Source of the DNA: Pseudomonadota bacterium
GTDB lineage: Bacteria > Pseudomonadota > Alphaproteobacteria > Rhizobiales > Rhizobiaceae
Direction: 5' to 3'
NCBI GenBank assembly: GCA_020161665.1
Contig: JAIUPA010000041.1
Coordinates: 1-64,000, forward strand
DNA: 64,000 nucleotides
Part shown: piece after piece, positions 28,281 to 38,337 of the stretch
Position numbering within the stretch: position 1 is the first letter of the stretch
Layout: each line of letters begins with the position of its first letter
The notes under the pieces: generated by a model
Seen by the model: only the letters and a program-made list of their open reading frames with translations
Database searches by the model: none
What the model was told of the DNA's origin: nothing
Program-made: the position numbers and the translations under genes

Positions 28281-28933
28281 GCTTCACCCTTCCCGGTGTC
28301 GGTCTTCTTCTTGCGCGGCGCGGAGGCCTTTTTCACCGGCGCTTCCGCCATCTCGACAGGCTTTTCAGCCTTGCGGGTCCGCTTGGGAGCGGGTTTGTCA
28401 GAAGCAGTCTTATCGCCCTTGGCGGGCGTGGCCTTGCGCGCACGCTTCGGCTTTTCAGCCTCCGCCGCCACTGCGACCTGAGCCGGGACAGGCGCGGGTG
28501 ACACAGCAGCCGGTGCCGGGGTCGGAGCCGAGACTGGAATCACGGGAGAGGCCGGCAACGGTTCCGGCGTTTCAGCCGGGGCCTCGACAACCGGCGGCAA
28601 GGCAGAGGCAGACGCCGCGGGCGTTGCCGGTACCGTCACCTTCTGCAAATCGGAGCGGATCTCCTCGCCCATCTGGCGCAACGGGTTCAGCGCATCACGA
28701 ATGGCAGAACCGGGATTGAGGCTCTTGGCATCGGCAATGGTCTTGCGCACATCGTCCATATCGGCTTCGCGCAGGGCTTCGTCAAACTGGTGGCGGAAAT
28801 CCCCGGCCATGCGGCGCAGGTTTGCCGTCATCTTGCCGAATGCACGAAGCATCGGCGGCAGATCTTTCGGCCCGACGACAACGATCATCACGATGGCGAT
28901 GACCATGATCTCGGTCCAGCCAATATCCAGCAT
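28277..28933 (-). CDS. tatB: Sec-independent translocase subunit TatB
   Basis: The N-terminal helix MLDIGWTEIMVIAIVMIVVVGPKDLP and the adjoining amphipathic helix are typical of TatB. The last 100 residues are an Ala/Pro/Lys-rich low-complexity tail, making 218 residues. AGGAG precedes the ATG at 28933. It lies between tatA and tatC in the usual order. Confidence 0.96.
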   Translation of the reverse strand: MLDIGWTEIMVIAIVMIVVVGPKDLPPMLRAFGKMTANLRRMAGDFRHQFDEALREADMDDVRKTIADAKSLNPGSAIRDALNPLRQMGEEIRSDLQKVTVPATPAASASALPPVVEAPAETPEPLPASPVIPVSAPTPAPAAVSPAPVPAQVAVAAEAEKPKRARKATPAKGDKTASDKPAPKRTRKAEKPVEMAEAPVKKASAPRKKKTDTGKGEA

Positions 28934-29010
28934 GAAAAACTCCTGCGGAAGGCAACCGTATGCACGTCGGCGCGGTGTTTCACCCCGCGCCGATCAAACC
29001 GGCAAAGCGA

Positions 29011-29205
29011 TTACTTGGTTTCGTCGCCCTTGTGGTCCACGGTCTTCGATGCGGTTTCCGTGGTGTCCTCGTCGGACATGCCCTTCTTGAAGCTCTTGAT
29101 GCCCTTGGCAACATCACCCATCAGTTCCGGAATTTTGCCGCGCCCGAAGAGCACGAGAACGATGACCAGAACGATCAGCCAATGCCATACGCTAAAAGAA
29201 CCCAT
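29011..29205 (-). CDS. tatA: Sec-independent translocase subunit TatA
   Basis: The 64-residue protein has the TatA helix ([25 protein letters not shown] in outline) followed by an amphipathic helix with FKKGM and an acidic tail. GAGGAG before the ATG at 29205 fixes the start. It is first in tatABC. Confidence 0.96.
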   Translation of the reverse strand: MGSFSVWHWLIVLVIVLVLFGRGKIPELMGDVAKGIKSFKKGMSDEDTTETASKTVDHKGDETK

Positions 29206-29310
29206 AACCAAACTCCTCGGCTTTCGCGTGCTTCCGGTCACCGAAAGCCCTGCAGTTCAACTCGTTGCATTCATGTTCAACCGCGTTTCCGGATCGAAAT
29301 GAACGCCATT

Positions 29311-29344
29311 GCCGCAAGGATGTAAGACCATTGCGGCTTTTTTT
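29311..29344 (+). terminator. intrinsic terminator on the plus strand without a matching gene
   Basis: GCCGCAA pairs with TTGCGGC around a 13-base loop and is followed by seven T on the plus strand. The neighbouring genes scpB and tatA are on the minus strand, where the hairpin has no T tract. It may end an unannotated plus-strand transcript from within 29200-29310. Confidence 0.5.
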
Positions 29345-29398
29345 CAAATACAATTCAGCACGAAAAAGCGGCTGAAAAGGAATATGCCCAAGATATCG

Positions 29399-30097
29399 TC
29401 AGGCGTCCGCATCGCCACCCGTGGGCGCCAGAAGGCCGAGTTCTTCCAGATCGAGCTGGGTGATCGGGTCTTCATCCTCTGCCATTTCCTCATCCATCGG
29501 CGGCCGGGGAATGGAAAATCCGGGCGGAATGCGGCCGGACAAAAGCCCGGCCCCCTTCAACTCCTCAAGGCCCGGAAGGTCGCGAATCTCCTCAAGCCCG
29601 AAATGATCGAGAAAATCGCGCGTTGTTCCAAGCGTCACGGGGCGGCCCGGTGAGCGACGCCGCCCGCGAAAACGTACCCAACCGGCTTCCATCAGCACAT
29701 CCAGCGTGCCGCGTGAGGTCTGCACGCCGCGAATATCCTCGATCTCGGCGCGCGTCACCGGCTGGTGGTAGGCGATGATCGCCAGCACTTCCAGCGCCGC
29801 GCGCGAGAGCTTCTTCGGCTCCTGATCATCCTTGCGAATGTGAAAGGAGAGATCGGGCGCGGTACGGAAAGCCCAGTGATCCTCGACGCGCATGAGGTTG
29901 ACACCCCGACGAGCGTAATCGGCCTGCAGCGCCTTCATCAATAAGGCAACATCGGTGCCGCGCGGCAGCCGGTCCGCCAGCCAGTTTTCCGAAACGGGAG
30001 AGGCCGAGGCAAAGACGAGCGCTTCCGCCGTGCGCATCGCTTCCTCCGAAAAGGCCCGCGGCGCGTTATCGCGCTCAACCGCTTCAAGCGTTTCCAT
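29399..30097 (-). CDS. scpB: segregation and condensation protein B
   Basis: ScpB binds ScpA and SMC to shape and segregate the chromosome. The 232-residue protein shows the two winged-helix units: EALVFASASPVSENWLADRLP near residue 22 and LSRAALEVLAIIAYHQPVTRAEIEDIRGV near 105 (outline). GAGGG precedes the ATG at 30097. The start overlaps the scpA end by 14 bases. Confidence 0.95.
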   Translation of the reverse strand: METLEAVERDNAPRAFSEEAMRTAEALVFASASPVSENWLADRLPRGTDVALLMKALQADYARRGVNLMRVEDHWAFRTAPDLSFHIRKDDQEPKKLSRAALEVLAIIAYHQPVTRAEIEDIRGVQTSRGTLDVLMEAGWVRFRGRRRSPGRPVTLGTTRDFLDHFGLEEIRDLPGLEELKGAGLLSGRIPPGFSIPRPPMDEEMAEDEDPITQLDLEELGLLAPTGGDADA

Positions 30098-30926
30098 CGT
30101 TACCCTCTTGTCTCTCGCCAATCGGCCTGCCACTGCCGGAACGCATCAGGATATCCCCGTAAGCCTCTGCCTGACGAATTTCCAGCTTGCCTTCGCGCAC
30201 CAGTTCCAGCGATGCGGCAAATGCGCTCGCAAGCGCCGTGACGCGATCTTCCGGTGCCGTCAGATAGCGGTTGAGATAACGGTCGAGCGACGTCCAGCCG
30301 ATATCGCTCCCGAACAGCCGCAGCAGAATTTCGCGCGCATCGGCAAGCGACCAGACATCGCGCCGCGCAATCGTCACCTGTGTCACAGCCTGTTTCTGGC
30401 GCATCGCCGCATAGGCAGACAACAGATCATAGAGCGACGCCTCAAAGGCCATGCCCGCTTTTTCGGGAATATGTTCCGGCGCACCGCGCGAAAACACATC
30501 GACACCCAGACGGCTACGGCCCGTCAGCCGCGATGCCGCTTCGCGCATGGCTTCAAGCCGCTTCAGGCGGAAAGCGAGCGTTGCCGCCATCTCTTCGCCG
30601 GATGGCTCCTCGCTATTCTTCTGCTGGGGAATGAGCAGGCGCGATTTGAGGTAGGCAAGCCAGGCGGCCATCACCAGATAATCGGCGGCCAGTTCCAGCC
30701 GAACGCGCCGCGCGCTTTCAATGAATTCCAGATATTGCTCGACCAGTGCCAGCACGGAAATGCGCGCCAGATCCACCTTCTGGCTGCGGGCAAGGTGAAG
30801 GAGAAGATCAAGAGGCCCTTCAAAACCGCCCACGTCGATGACAAGCGCCGGCTCGCTCTCACCGCGATCCGCCACGGGTTCCTCACCCCAAAGCTTGTCC
30901 ATCGGTATGGAACCGGGTTCCGCCAT
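30084..30926 (-). CDS. scpA: segregation and condensation protein A
   Basis: ScpA is the kleisin partner of SMC. The family N-terminus VDVGGFEGPLDLLLHLARSQKVDL (in outline) is present near residue 30, and the C-terminal winged helix near 220-280. I chose the ATG at 30926 with a GGGGCAGGG leader, giving 280 residues; a GTG at 30971 would add 15. Overlap with scpB supports coupled synthesis in a fixed ratio. Confidence 0.94.
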   Translation of the reverse strand: MAEPGSIPMDKLWGEEPVADRGESEPALVIDVGGFEGPLDLLLHLARSQKVDLARISVLALVEQYLEFIESARRVRLELAADYLVMAAWLAYLKSRLLIPQQKNSEEPSGEEMAATLAFRLKRLEAMREAASRLTGRSRLGVDVFSRGAPEHIPEKAGMAFEASLYDLLSAYAAMRQKQAVTQVTIARRDVWSLADAREILLRLFGSDIGWTSLDRYLNRYLTAPEDRVTALASAFAASLELVREGKLEIRQAEAYGDILMRSGSGRPIGERQEGNDGNA

Positions 30927-30976
30927 GCCCTGCCCCGCCCTCTCACATCCACGGTTGAGGGCTGGTCGCACTCCGC

Positions 30977-31993
30977 TCAGGCGGTGGCGAGAAGCCCTTC
31001 AAATTCTGCCCGAATGGCGGCCTCGTCAGCCCCATCCATCCTGCCAAGCGCGGCCTCGACGGCCTTCGCTCGTTGCAGAGACTTGCCGGAAAGCACCGGC
31101 GCGGCCTCTGCCACCTGTATCATTTCATCCATGTGGCCATGGCAATGCAAGACCATATCGCATCCGCCCGCAACGATTGCCTTGGCGCGCTCACCAATCG
31201 TGCCCTTGAGCGCGTTCATCGAAATATCATCCGACATCAAAAGGCCATCGAAACCGATATGGCCACGGATAATTTCCTCGATCACGTAACGGGACGTGGT
31301 GGCCGGATTGTTCGGGTCGAGCGCGGTGAAAACGATATGGGCGCTCATGGCCATCAGCTCGTGGCGGGCCGCCTGGAACGGAATAAAGTCATGCGCTTCC
31401 AGTTCCGCACGGCTGGCGGTCACCACCGGCAGGTCGTGATGCGAATCAGCCATGCCGCGACCATGGCCCGGCATATGCTTGATAACCGGCAGAACACCGC
31501 CCGCCTTGAGGCCCGCCGCGGCTTCGAGCCCCATAATCGAAACGGTCTGCGGATCGGTGCCATAGGCCCGATCACCAATGACGTTATGGCTGCCTTCAAC
31601 CGGCACATCGAGCACCGGCAGACAATCGACATTGATGCCATACTTCATGAGGTCGAAGGCATGCAGGCGCGACATGAGCCAGGCCGCGCGCTGGCCGATG
31701 GCCTTGTCGGCATTGTAGAGCGCACCGAGCACCGCTGCGGCCGGATAGGACGGAGCCAGCGGCGGACGCAGACGCTGCACCCGCCCGCCTTCCTGATCGA
31801 TCAGAACCGGCGCATTGCGCCCACCGACCGTATCCCGCAGCGCGGCGACGAGATCACTGATCTGCTGCGGCTCCGAAAGGTTGCGGGCAAAGAGAATGAA
31901 GCCCCAGGGCTGTTCGCCACGGTAGAAGGCAATTTCCTCGGCGCTTGGCATATGGCCCTTGAGGCCGAGAATCATCGCCTTGCAGTCGCTCAT
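30977..31993 (-). CDS. nagZ: beta-N-acetylhexosaminidase NagZ
   Basis: NagZ cleaves GlcNAc from anhydro-muropeptides in the cytoplasm during cell-wall recycling, producing signals for beta-lactamase induction in some bacteria. Family 3 motifs are clear: the KHMPGHGRGMADSHHDLP block with the general acid/base His-Asp loop, and the nucleophile region LLMSDDISM. The ATG at 31993 has GGAG at seven bases; another ATG lies six bases upstream. Length 338. Confidence 0.95.
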   Translation of the reverse strand: MSDCKAMILGLKGHMPSAEEIAFYRGEQPWGFILFARNLSEPQQISDLVAALRDTVGGRNAPVLIDQEGGRVQRLRPPLAPSYPAAAVLGALYNADKAIGQRAAWLMSRLHAFDLMKYGINVDCLPVLDVPVEGSHNVIGDRAYGTDPQTVSIMGLEAAAGLKAGGVLPVIKHMPGHGRGMADSHHDLPVVTASRAELEAHDFIPFQAARHELMAMSAHIVFTALDPNNPATTSRYVIEEIIRGHIGFDGLLMSDDISMNALKGTIGERAKAIVAGGCDMVLHCHGHMDEMIQVAEAAPVLSGKSLQRAKAVEAALGRMDGADEAAIRAEFEGLLATA

Positions 31994-32046
31994 GTTCATT
32001 CTCCGGAATGCGTTCGGGCTGCGAAACCCGCAGCCCGGAAGGGAAA

Positions 32047-32256
32047 TCAGTAATGGGGAGGTTTGGTGATGGCGGGCGCTTCGAGGTTTGTCTCTTCAAG
32101 GTCGAGAAGCCGCTCGGTCAGACGCTCCAGCTTCCGGCGCATCTCGTTGATGACCTTCCACTGTTCGGCCACTTCGGTGGAGAGTTCCTCAATGACGCGG
32201 CCCTGATGGGCCGCGAGTTCTTCAAGCATGGTGATGCGTTCGTCTGAGGAGGCCAT
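32047..32256 (-). CDS. slyX: SlyX family protein
   Basis: The 69-residue protein is one long coiled coil (heptads through ITMLEELAAHQGRVIEEL) with a Pro-rich end PPHY, the SlyX pattern. AAGGGG lies eight bases before the ATG at 32256. Molecular role unknown. It sits between the SPOR gene and nagZ on the same strand. Confidence 0.88.
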   Translation of the reverse strand: MASSDERITMLEELAAHQGRVIEELSTEVAEQWKVINEMRRKLERLTERLLDLEETNLEAPAITKPPHY

Positions 32257-32268
32257 GATCGTCACCCC

Positions 32269-34635
32269 TTATCGGGTGACGATGCAGGACGAACCGGCAG
32301 CCTTGAGCTTGCCACACATCGCATCGGCATCAGCCTTGGAGCCAGCCGGGATGCGCACGCGGTAGAACGTGCCCTTGCCCGGAATATCGGCGGATTTGAT
32401 ATCCACACCACGGCCCGAGATGATGCCGCCAAACTTGGCCGACATGTTCTTGTAGCTGCGCTGGGCTTCGGCTTCGGACGGAAGCGAGGCGATCTGCACC
32501 ACATAGGTGCCAGCCGCAAGCGGCTTGCTGGCAGCGGCAGGCGTTGCAGCAGCAGGCGTTGCAGCAGCGGTCTGCACCGGCGGCTGGGCGGCCGGAGCCG
32601 TCTGGCGAACATTGCCCTCGCTCGTCACCGTACCGACGACATTCGTCGGTTGCTGTGACGGACGCTGCACCGGAACCGGAGCCTTGGAAGACTGGGCGGA
32701 GGCGGTTTCTTCCGGCTTGACCGGAGCCGTCTGGGTCGCAGCAGCTTCGGTCTTGGAGGCCGGAAGGGCAGCAGCCGTCGGCGTCGTTGCCTTGGCAGTC
32801 TGGGCGGCGGTCTGGGCAGGAGCCGTTTCCGCCTCGGTTTCGCGAGCGACCAGCGTGCCGTCCGGACGGACGATCATCGTCTTGACCTTGCGAAGCGAAA
32901 CATTGGCGTCCGCAGCCTCAGGCGTTGCAGCGGCGGGCTTGCCCGCATCGGCATCCGGCTGCAGGCGCTGGTCGGCACCATCAGCCATATCGGCTTCATC
33001 TTCAGCGCGGTCGAGCGGGAAGTTTTCCGGCGTCAGCGTGCGTTGAACCACATCAAGCGGTTCTTCGCTGGAGGTGATGAGGGACTTCTGCGTCGGCTGG
33101 GAAGCACCAGCACCGGCCACGCGGTCGTAGACGGCCTTATCCTGGTTCGGAACGGTCGCACCACCGGGATTTTCCGGCGCAACCTTGATCGGGCCGGTAT
33201 CCGCCGCAATGATCGGCGGACCATCGCTTGAACGCGAACCGATGATGGAGCCGGACGTCATCCAGGCGTAACCGCCAAGACCAACGGCCAAGACGGCAAC
33301 GGATGCAACCGCGCCAACCAGCAGCGTGCGCATCGGCCAACCGCGGCTCGGCTCGACCACCGACATGTTATCGGGATCGATCACGGGACGGCTTGCCGAA
33401 CGTTCGGCACCGAGCGGCGTCGCCAGTTCGTCGCTGAAATCCTCATTCATGAAATCGGCGAATTCATCGATTTCCGGAACGGCGACCTTGGCGGCAGGCG
33501 TGGCCTGCGCATAATGCGAGGCCGGAGCCTGCGGCTCGTCGCGCATAAGATCAGCAAGATCAGCCTCGAAATCCATGTCGAAGTTATGGGTCGACGCCGC
33601 CGTCGGGGCCTCAAACGCTTCAACCGGGATTTCCGGAACATCCATGTCAGCGATCATTTCCGGCATGAACTCAGCATCGGAAATCTGCTGCACATCAAAG
33701 GGAAGCTCTTCGTCATCCGCAATCTTGCGGGCTTCGGAAAGCGCGGGAACACCCCAGAAAAGCTCTTCCTGATGAGCTGCGGGCTTGGCAGCGACAGCCG
33801 GTGCGGCAGCGGGAACAGCGGCCTCAACTTCACTCAGCACGATGTCGGAAAGGTCGATTTCAAGACCATCAAGCGCCAGATCGAATTCATCATCGGCAAG
33901 CGCTTCGTCAAACGCGGCAAATTCCGGCTCGGCACGACGCGCCACAGCCGGAGTTTCAACCACCGGCGTCGCAACGCGGTCTGCGGTCACATCGGCAAGC
34001 GACAGCGCGGCGTCTTCCACCGCATCCTCAACCGCATGGCTCGAAAAATGATCAATGTCATAGGCCTGCATCGGCTGCTCGACATAGCGCGGCGCTTCCG
34101 GCTCGAAGGACGGCTCACGACGGGCCGTCTCGGCCTCATTCACCGAGCGTCCCGATCGCAAACCGGCATCGGCACGCAAATCGAGATCAGCAGCACCATC
34201 GGAAACGGACAGCTCAAGCTCATCGGCAAGATCAGCATACGCATCAAAGGCTGGTGCGTTCTCCATCGCAACAGGCGCAGCAACGGGTACCGTCATCGGC
34301 GGTTCGTTGCGCGGCGCAAACTGCTCGGCAAGACGCGCTTGATGCACAACCGGCTCCGGCGCACGCGCTGCCATGGAGCGCGTCGGGTCAAGCCTCGGCG
34401 TGTCGTAACGCTCGAATTCTTTCAGAAGCTCGTCTTCAAGATCAAACGCCGGTTCGCGATAGCGAGCCGGAGCGGCGGGTTGCGCCGGGGCAGCGGGAGC
34501 ACGATAGGCCTCCGGCGTTTCCGGTCGTGCGACGGGCTTGTCGTAGCCAACGATACGGGCCAGCTCTGCGAGCGGATCATCGTCAGCAAACGTGTCCGCA
34601 GAATTCTGCCCGTATGCGTATTTTTCCTGTGCCAT
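32269..34635 (-). CDS. SPOR-domain inner-membrane protein
   Basis: The roughly 788-residue protein has a very long acidic, Ala/Pro/Glu-rich cytoplasmic region (1 to about 440), one membrane helix (TLLVGAVASVAVLAVGLGGYAWM in outline, about 445-470), an Ala/Thr/Gln-rich periplasmic linker, and a C-terminal SPOR domain (last 75 residues, from TYVVQIASLPSEAEAQRSY). SPOR domains bind peptidoglycan stripped of stem peptides at the division site. The acidic cytoplasmic part is low complexity. The ATG at 34635 has GGTGAG upstream. Confidence 0.9.
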   Translation of the reverse strand: MAQEKYAYGQNSADTFADDDPLAELARIVGYDKPVARPETPEAYRAPAAPAQPAAPARYREPAFDLEDELLKEFERYDTPRLDPTRSMAARAPEPVVHQARLAEQFAPRNEPPMTVPVAAPVAMENAPAFDAYADLADELELSVSDGAADLDLRADAGLRSGRSVNEAETARREPSFEPEAPRYVEQPMQAYDIDHFSSHAVEDAVEDAALSLADVTADRVATPVVETPAVARRAEPEFAAFDEALADDEFDLALDGLEIDLSDIVLSEVEAAVPAAAPAVAAKPAAHQEELFWGVPALSEARKIADDEELPFDVQQISDAEFMPEMIADMDVPEIPVEAFEAPTAASTHNFDMDFEADLADLMRDEPQAPASHYAQATPAAKVAVPEIDEFADFMNEDFSDELATPLGAERSASRPVIDPDNMSVVEPSRGWPMRTLLVGAVASVAVLAVGLGGYAWMTSGSIIGSRSSDGPPIIAADTGPIKVAPENPGGATVPNQDKAVYDRVAGAGASQPTQKSLITSSEEPLDVVQRTLTPENFPLDRAEDEADMADGADQRLQPDADAGKPAAATPEAADANVSLRKVKTMIVRPDGTLVARETEAETAPAQTAAQTAKATTPTAAALPASKTEAAATQTAPVKPEETASAQSSKAPVPVQRPSQQPTNVVGTVTSEGNVRQTAPAAQPPVQTAAATPAAATPAAASKPLAAGTYVVQIASLPSEAEAQRSYKNMSAKFGGIISGRGVDIKSADIPGKGTFYRVRIPAGSKADADAMCGKLKAAGSSCIVTR

Positions 34636-34695
34636 ATACTCACCCACCTTGAACGCAAGCAATTTAGCCAGCGCAATGTGGGCAAAAGGTGACGC

Positions 34696-36453
34696 TTATC
34701 GCATTTCAGAAGGCGCGTCCGTTCCGGTTATAGTCAATCCGGACTTCAAAACGCTTGCGACAGCATGCACCAGCCCGAGTCTGGCAAGCGTGGATTCTCT
34801 ATTTTTATCGTTAACAAACCGTAATTCCGATTGATCTTTACCTTTATTCCAGTGCGCATGGAAGGTGCTGGCCACATCATACAGGTAAAAAGCCAGGCGA
34901 TGCGGCTCCTGAGAGGTGCTCGCCTGCTCAATCAGACGCGGATATTCGGCAAGCTTTGCGATCAACTGCAACTCACTCGGATCGCTAATCAATTCAACGG
35001 CAGCAGCCAGTTCCTGCGGGTTGCGACCGATGCCCGGAAACGCCTCTTCCGCCTGACGGAAGACCGAGGTGCAGCGTGCATGCGCATACTGCACATAGAA
35101 CACCGGATTATCCTTCGACTGCTCGGTGACCTTGGCGAAATCAAAGTCGAGCGGTTCGGAGGACTTGCGATAAAGCATCATGAAACGAACCGGATCGCGG
35201 CCCACTTCATCCACCACTTCACGCAGGGTGACGAAATCGCCCGAACGCTTCGACATCTTCACCGGCTCACCATCGCGGAAGAGCTTGACCAGCTGGCACA
35301 GCAGAACCGTGAGCTTCGCCTTGCCTTCCGATACGGCCCTGCACACGGCTTCGAGACGCTTCACATAGCCGCCATGGTCGGCACCAAGGATGTAGATCAT
35401 CTCGGAGAAGCCGCGATCGAACTTGTCCTTGAAATAGGCAACGTCAGCCGCGAAGTAGGTGTAGGAGCCATCCGACTTGATCAGCGGACGGTCGATGTCA
35501 TCCCCCACTTCGGTCGAGCGGAACAGCGTCTGTTCGCGATCTTCCCAGTCTTCCGGAAGCTGGCCCTTCGGCGGCGGCAGCGCGCCACGATAGACATGTC
35601 CCTTGAACGTCAGGTCGTTGATGGCCGAGAGGATCGTTGCGGCGTTATTGGCGTGCAGCGTGCGCTCGGAATAGAAAACGTCATGACGAACGTTCAGCGC
35701 CTCGAGGTCTGAACGGATCATGGCCATCATGGCATCGATGGTGCGGTCCTTGACCAGCGGCATCCACTCTTCTTCCGGCATGCCGAGAAGCTTGGTTCCA
35801 AATTCTTCCCGCAGCGCCACGCCCACCGGCACCAGATAGTCGCCCGGATAAAGGCCAGCGGGGATTTCACCGATCTCCTCACCCAGCGCCTCGCGGTAAC
35901 GCAAATAGGCCGAACGGGCGAGCACGGTGATCTGCGAACCGGCATCGTTGATGTAGTATTCCTTGGTCACGTCGAAACCGGCAAAGGCCAGAAGGTTCGC
36001 CAGCGCATCCCCGACGACCGCGCCACGGCAATGACCGACATGCATCGGCCCGGTCGGATTGGCCGAGACATACTCAACGTTGACCTTGCGGCCCTGACCG
36101 ATGGTCAGGCGCCCGTAGTCTTCGCCCTGTTCGATGACCGACTTCAAAAGCTTCTGCCAGTAGCCGACCGACAGGCGAATATTGATGAAGCCGGGACCGG
36201 CCACATTCACATCGGCCACTTCCGGGTCCTGCTTCAGCTTTTCAGCAATCACATCACCCAGCGCGCGCGGGTTCATGCCCAGCGGCTTGCACAGCACCAT
36301 AGCCGCATTGGTCGCCACGTCCCCGTGGGCCGGATCGCGCGGCGGCTCCACGGCCACACGCGAGAAATCCAGTTCGTCGCGCTTTTCGCGAACGATGTCG
36401 ATCTCCTCAAGCGCCTTCGTGATCCGCGATGCAAAATCGGTAAAAAGGTTCAT
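34696..36453 (-). CDS. argS: arginyl-tRNA synthetase
   Basis: It charges tRNA-Arg. The class I HIGH motif appears as HVGHCRGA (about 131-138) and the KMSKS motif as KMSKRSGD (about 366). The C-terminal DALR anticodon-binding domain ends the 585-residue protein. The ATG at 36453 ([11 protein letters not shown]) is the family start; a GTG twelve bases upstream is less likely. Confidence 0.97.
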   Translation of the reverse strand: MNLFTDFASRITKALEEIDIVREKRDELDFSRVAVEPPRDPAHGDVATNAAMVLCKPLGMNPRALGDVIAEKLKQDPEVADVNVAGPGFINIRLSVGYWQKLLKSVIEQGEDYGRLTIGQGRKVNVEYVSANPTGPMHVGHCRGAVVGDALANLLAFAGFDVTKEYYINDAGSQITVLARSAYLRYREALGEEIGEIPAGLYPGDYLVPVGVALREEFGTKLLGMPEEEWMPLVKDRTIDAMMAMIRSDLEALNVRHDVFYSERTLHANNAATILSAINDLTFKGHVYRGALPPPKGQLPEDWEDREQTLFRSTEVGDDIDRPLIKSDGSYTYFAADVAYFKDKFDRGFSEMIYILGADHGGYVKRLEAVCRAVSEGKAKLTVLLCQLVKLFRDGEPVKMSKRSGDFVTLREVVDEVGRDPVRFMMLYRKSSEPLDFDFAKVTEQSKDNPVFYVQYAHARCTSVFRQAEEAFPGIGRNPQELAAAVELISDPSELQLIAKLAEYPRLIEQASTSQEPHRLAFYLYDVASTFHAHWNKGKDQSELRFVNDKNRESTLARLGLVHAVASVLKSGLTITGTDAPSEMR

Positions 36454-36571
36454 TGCTCTGTCCACGTCGTGCTGCCATGCCGGTGCTTTGCCACATCAGC
36501 CATGGCGTTCGGCGCGCGCGCCCGCTTTTCACGGGTTTCGGCGCATGCCCTCAAAAATTTCCTGCCGCTGC

Positions 36572-37789
36572 CTATCGCAAATCGGGAGTCCGGTCAAACA
36601 AACGGCGATGGGCCGTCACGGCATAACTGTCCGTCATGCCCGCCAGATAGTCCCCCACATGGCGCGCACGCGCCGCCTCACCGAGGCCCGCAATGTGATC
36701 GATCCAGTAATGGCTCTGCATTTCCTTCGGATCGTTCATATAGGCATTGAACAGATCCTTGACGATCAAGGCCGCCCCCTCGCGAATGCGCATGATCTCC
36801 GGATGGCGATAGATGCGGGCAAACAACAGCTTCTTGATCTGGCGATCCGTCTCGGCCATGCCTTCGGAGAAGGTGGCAATCACCTGCCCCGCAAAGCGCA
36901 CATCGTCAGCGTTTTGCGGATTGATGTCCTTCAGGCGGGCCTGCGCCACACTGATAACATCTTCCACCATGCGGGTGATCTGGCGACGCTGGATTTCGTT
37001 GGCAAAGCGCGTTTCCTCAAGGCCGGGATAACGCGCCCGCACTTCAGCCATCAGCCCGGCGAGGAAGGGAATGTCCTCCAGCATTTCAAACGTCAGATAG
37101 CCGGAACGCAGGCCGTCATCGATATCGTGCGTGTTATAGGCAATGTCATCGGCAATCGCCGCCACCTGCGCCTCAAGGCTGGCATAGGTGGAGAGCATCA
37201 GATCGTTGACCGCGCAATATTCGAGGATCGGCAGCGGCACGGGGCCACGCGTACCCTCGCCGTCCGGCGTCACCAGCGGCCCATTGTGCTTCACCAGACC
37301 TTCGAGCGTTTCCCACGCCAGATTGATGCCATCAAAATCGGCGTAGCGCCGTTCCAGCTTGGTAACGATGCGCAGCGACTGGGCATTGTGGTCAAAGCCG
37401 CCATAGGGTTTCAGCATTTCGTCCAGCGCGTCCTCGCCCGTATGACCGAAGGGCGTATGGCCGAAATCATGAACCAGCGCGATGCCTTCCGCGAGGTCTT
37501 CGTCCAGACGCAGCGCCCGCGCCAGCGCACGGGCCACCTGCGCCACCTCGATCGTATGGGTCAGGCGTGTGCGGTAATGATCACCATCCGGGCCGATAAA
37601 GACCTGCGTCTTGTGCTTGAGGCGGCGAAAAGCCGTGGTGTGCACGATACGGTCGCGGTCACGCTGGAACTCCGAGCGCGTCGGACTGACCGGCTCCGGC
37701 ACCAGACGCCCGCGCGATGCCCACGGGTCGGCCGCAAAGATCGCCCTTGCCCCGACGCCAAAACCCAATGCTGCCTTATCAATCGTCAT
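36572..37789 (-). CDS. dgt: dGTPase-like HD-domain phosphohydrolase
   Basis: The 405-residue protein matches the short dGTP triphosphohydrolase-like type: [22 protein letters not shown] (outline), [16 protein letters not shown], and the HD motif [13 protein letters not shown]. These enzymes release deoxynucleosides and triphosphate and may control dNTP pools. It lies just upstream of argS on the same strand and is divergent from the Fe-S carrier gene. Confidence 0.94.
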   Translation of the reverse strand: MTIDKAALGFGVGARAIFAADPWASRGRLVPEPVSPTRSEFQRDRDRIVHTTAFRRLKHKTQVFIGPDGDHYRTRLTHTIEVAQVARALARALRLDEDLAEGIALVHDFGHTPFGHTGEDALDEMLKPYGGFDHNAQSLRIVTKLERRYADFDGINLAWETLEGLVKHNGPLVTPDGEGTRGPVPLPILEYCAVNDLMLSTYASLEAQVAAIADDIAYNTHDIDDGLRSGYLTFEMLEDIPFLAGLMAEVRARYPGLEETRFANEIQRRQITRMVEDVISVAQARLKDINPQNADDVRFAGQVIATFSEGMAETDRQIKKLLFARIYRHPEIMRIREGAALIVKDLFNAYMNDPKEMQSHYWIDHIAGLGEAARARHVGDYLAGMTDSYAVTAHRRLFDRTPDLR

Positions 37790-37987
37790 TCGTCTTTCAC
37801 CCGGTCCATTGACGCGATGCTTCCGCCTCCTTACCTATAAACCCGGCAGCCGGAAAGCCATGCAGGCGGACACAATCTTCGCCGACCACGCTCAATTCGA
37901 CGTTATACACCTTGGATTTCAGCAGTTTGGCAGAACGGCGAAAAGGAATTGTCTCGCGCGGAATTTTGCACCGCAGGAGGTTTTGAC

Positions 37988-38317
37988 ATGACTGCGAACA
38001 TCACGCTTTCCGAGAAGGCCGCAAAGCGAATCGCCACTATTGTGAGTGCCGACGCCGGAAAACAGGCGCTCCGCATCTCGGTGGAAGGCGGCGGTTGCTC
38101 CGGCTTCTCCTACAAATTCGATCTGGCCGAGGCGATCAACGCCGATGACAAGGTCATCGAACGCGATGGCGCAAAAGTCCTGATCGACAGCATGTCGCTC
38201 ATCTACATGGACGGTTCCGAGATCGACTTTGTCGATAATCTGCTCGGCCAGTCCTTCCAGATTCACAATCCGAATGCGGTTGCCAGCTGCGGCTGCGGCA
38301 CCAGCTTCTCCATCTGA
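37988..38317 (+). CDS. erpA: A-type iron-sulfur carrier (ErpA/IscA family)
   Basis: The 109-residue protein has the three family cysteines: one in GGGCSGFSY and two in CGCGTSF at the C-terminus. It passes Fe-S clusters to target enzymes. A perfect AGGAGG stands eight bases before the ATG. The IRVDGGGCSG-like start and the long DFVDNLLGQSF helix are closer to ErpA than to IscA, but the exact subtype is an inference. The stop is two bases before the earliest possible xth start. Confidence 0.9.
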   Translation: MTANITLSEKAAKRIATIVSADAGKQALRISVEGGGCSGFSYKFDLAEAINADDKVIERDGAKVLIDSMSLIYMDGSEIDFVDNLLGQSFQIHNPNAVASCGCGTSFSI

Positions 38318-38337
38318 CTTTGACGGGAACCCGCGTC

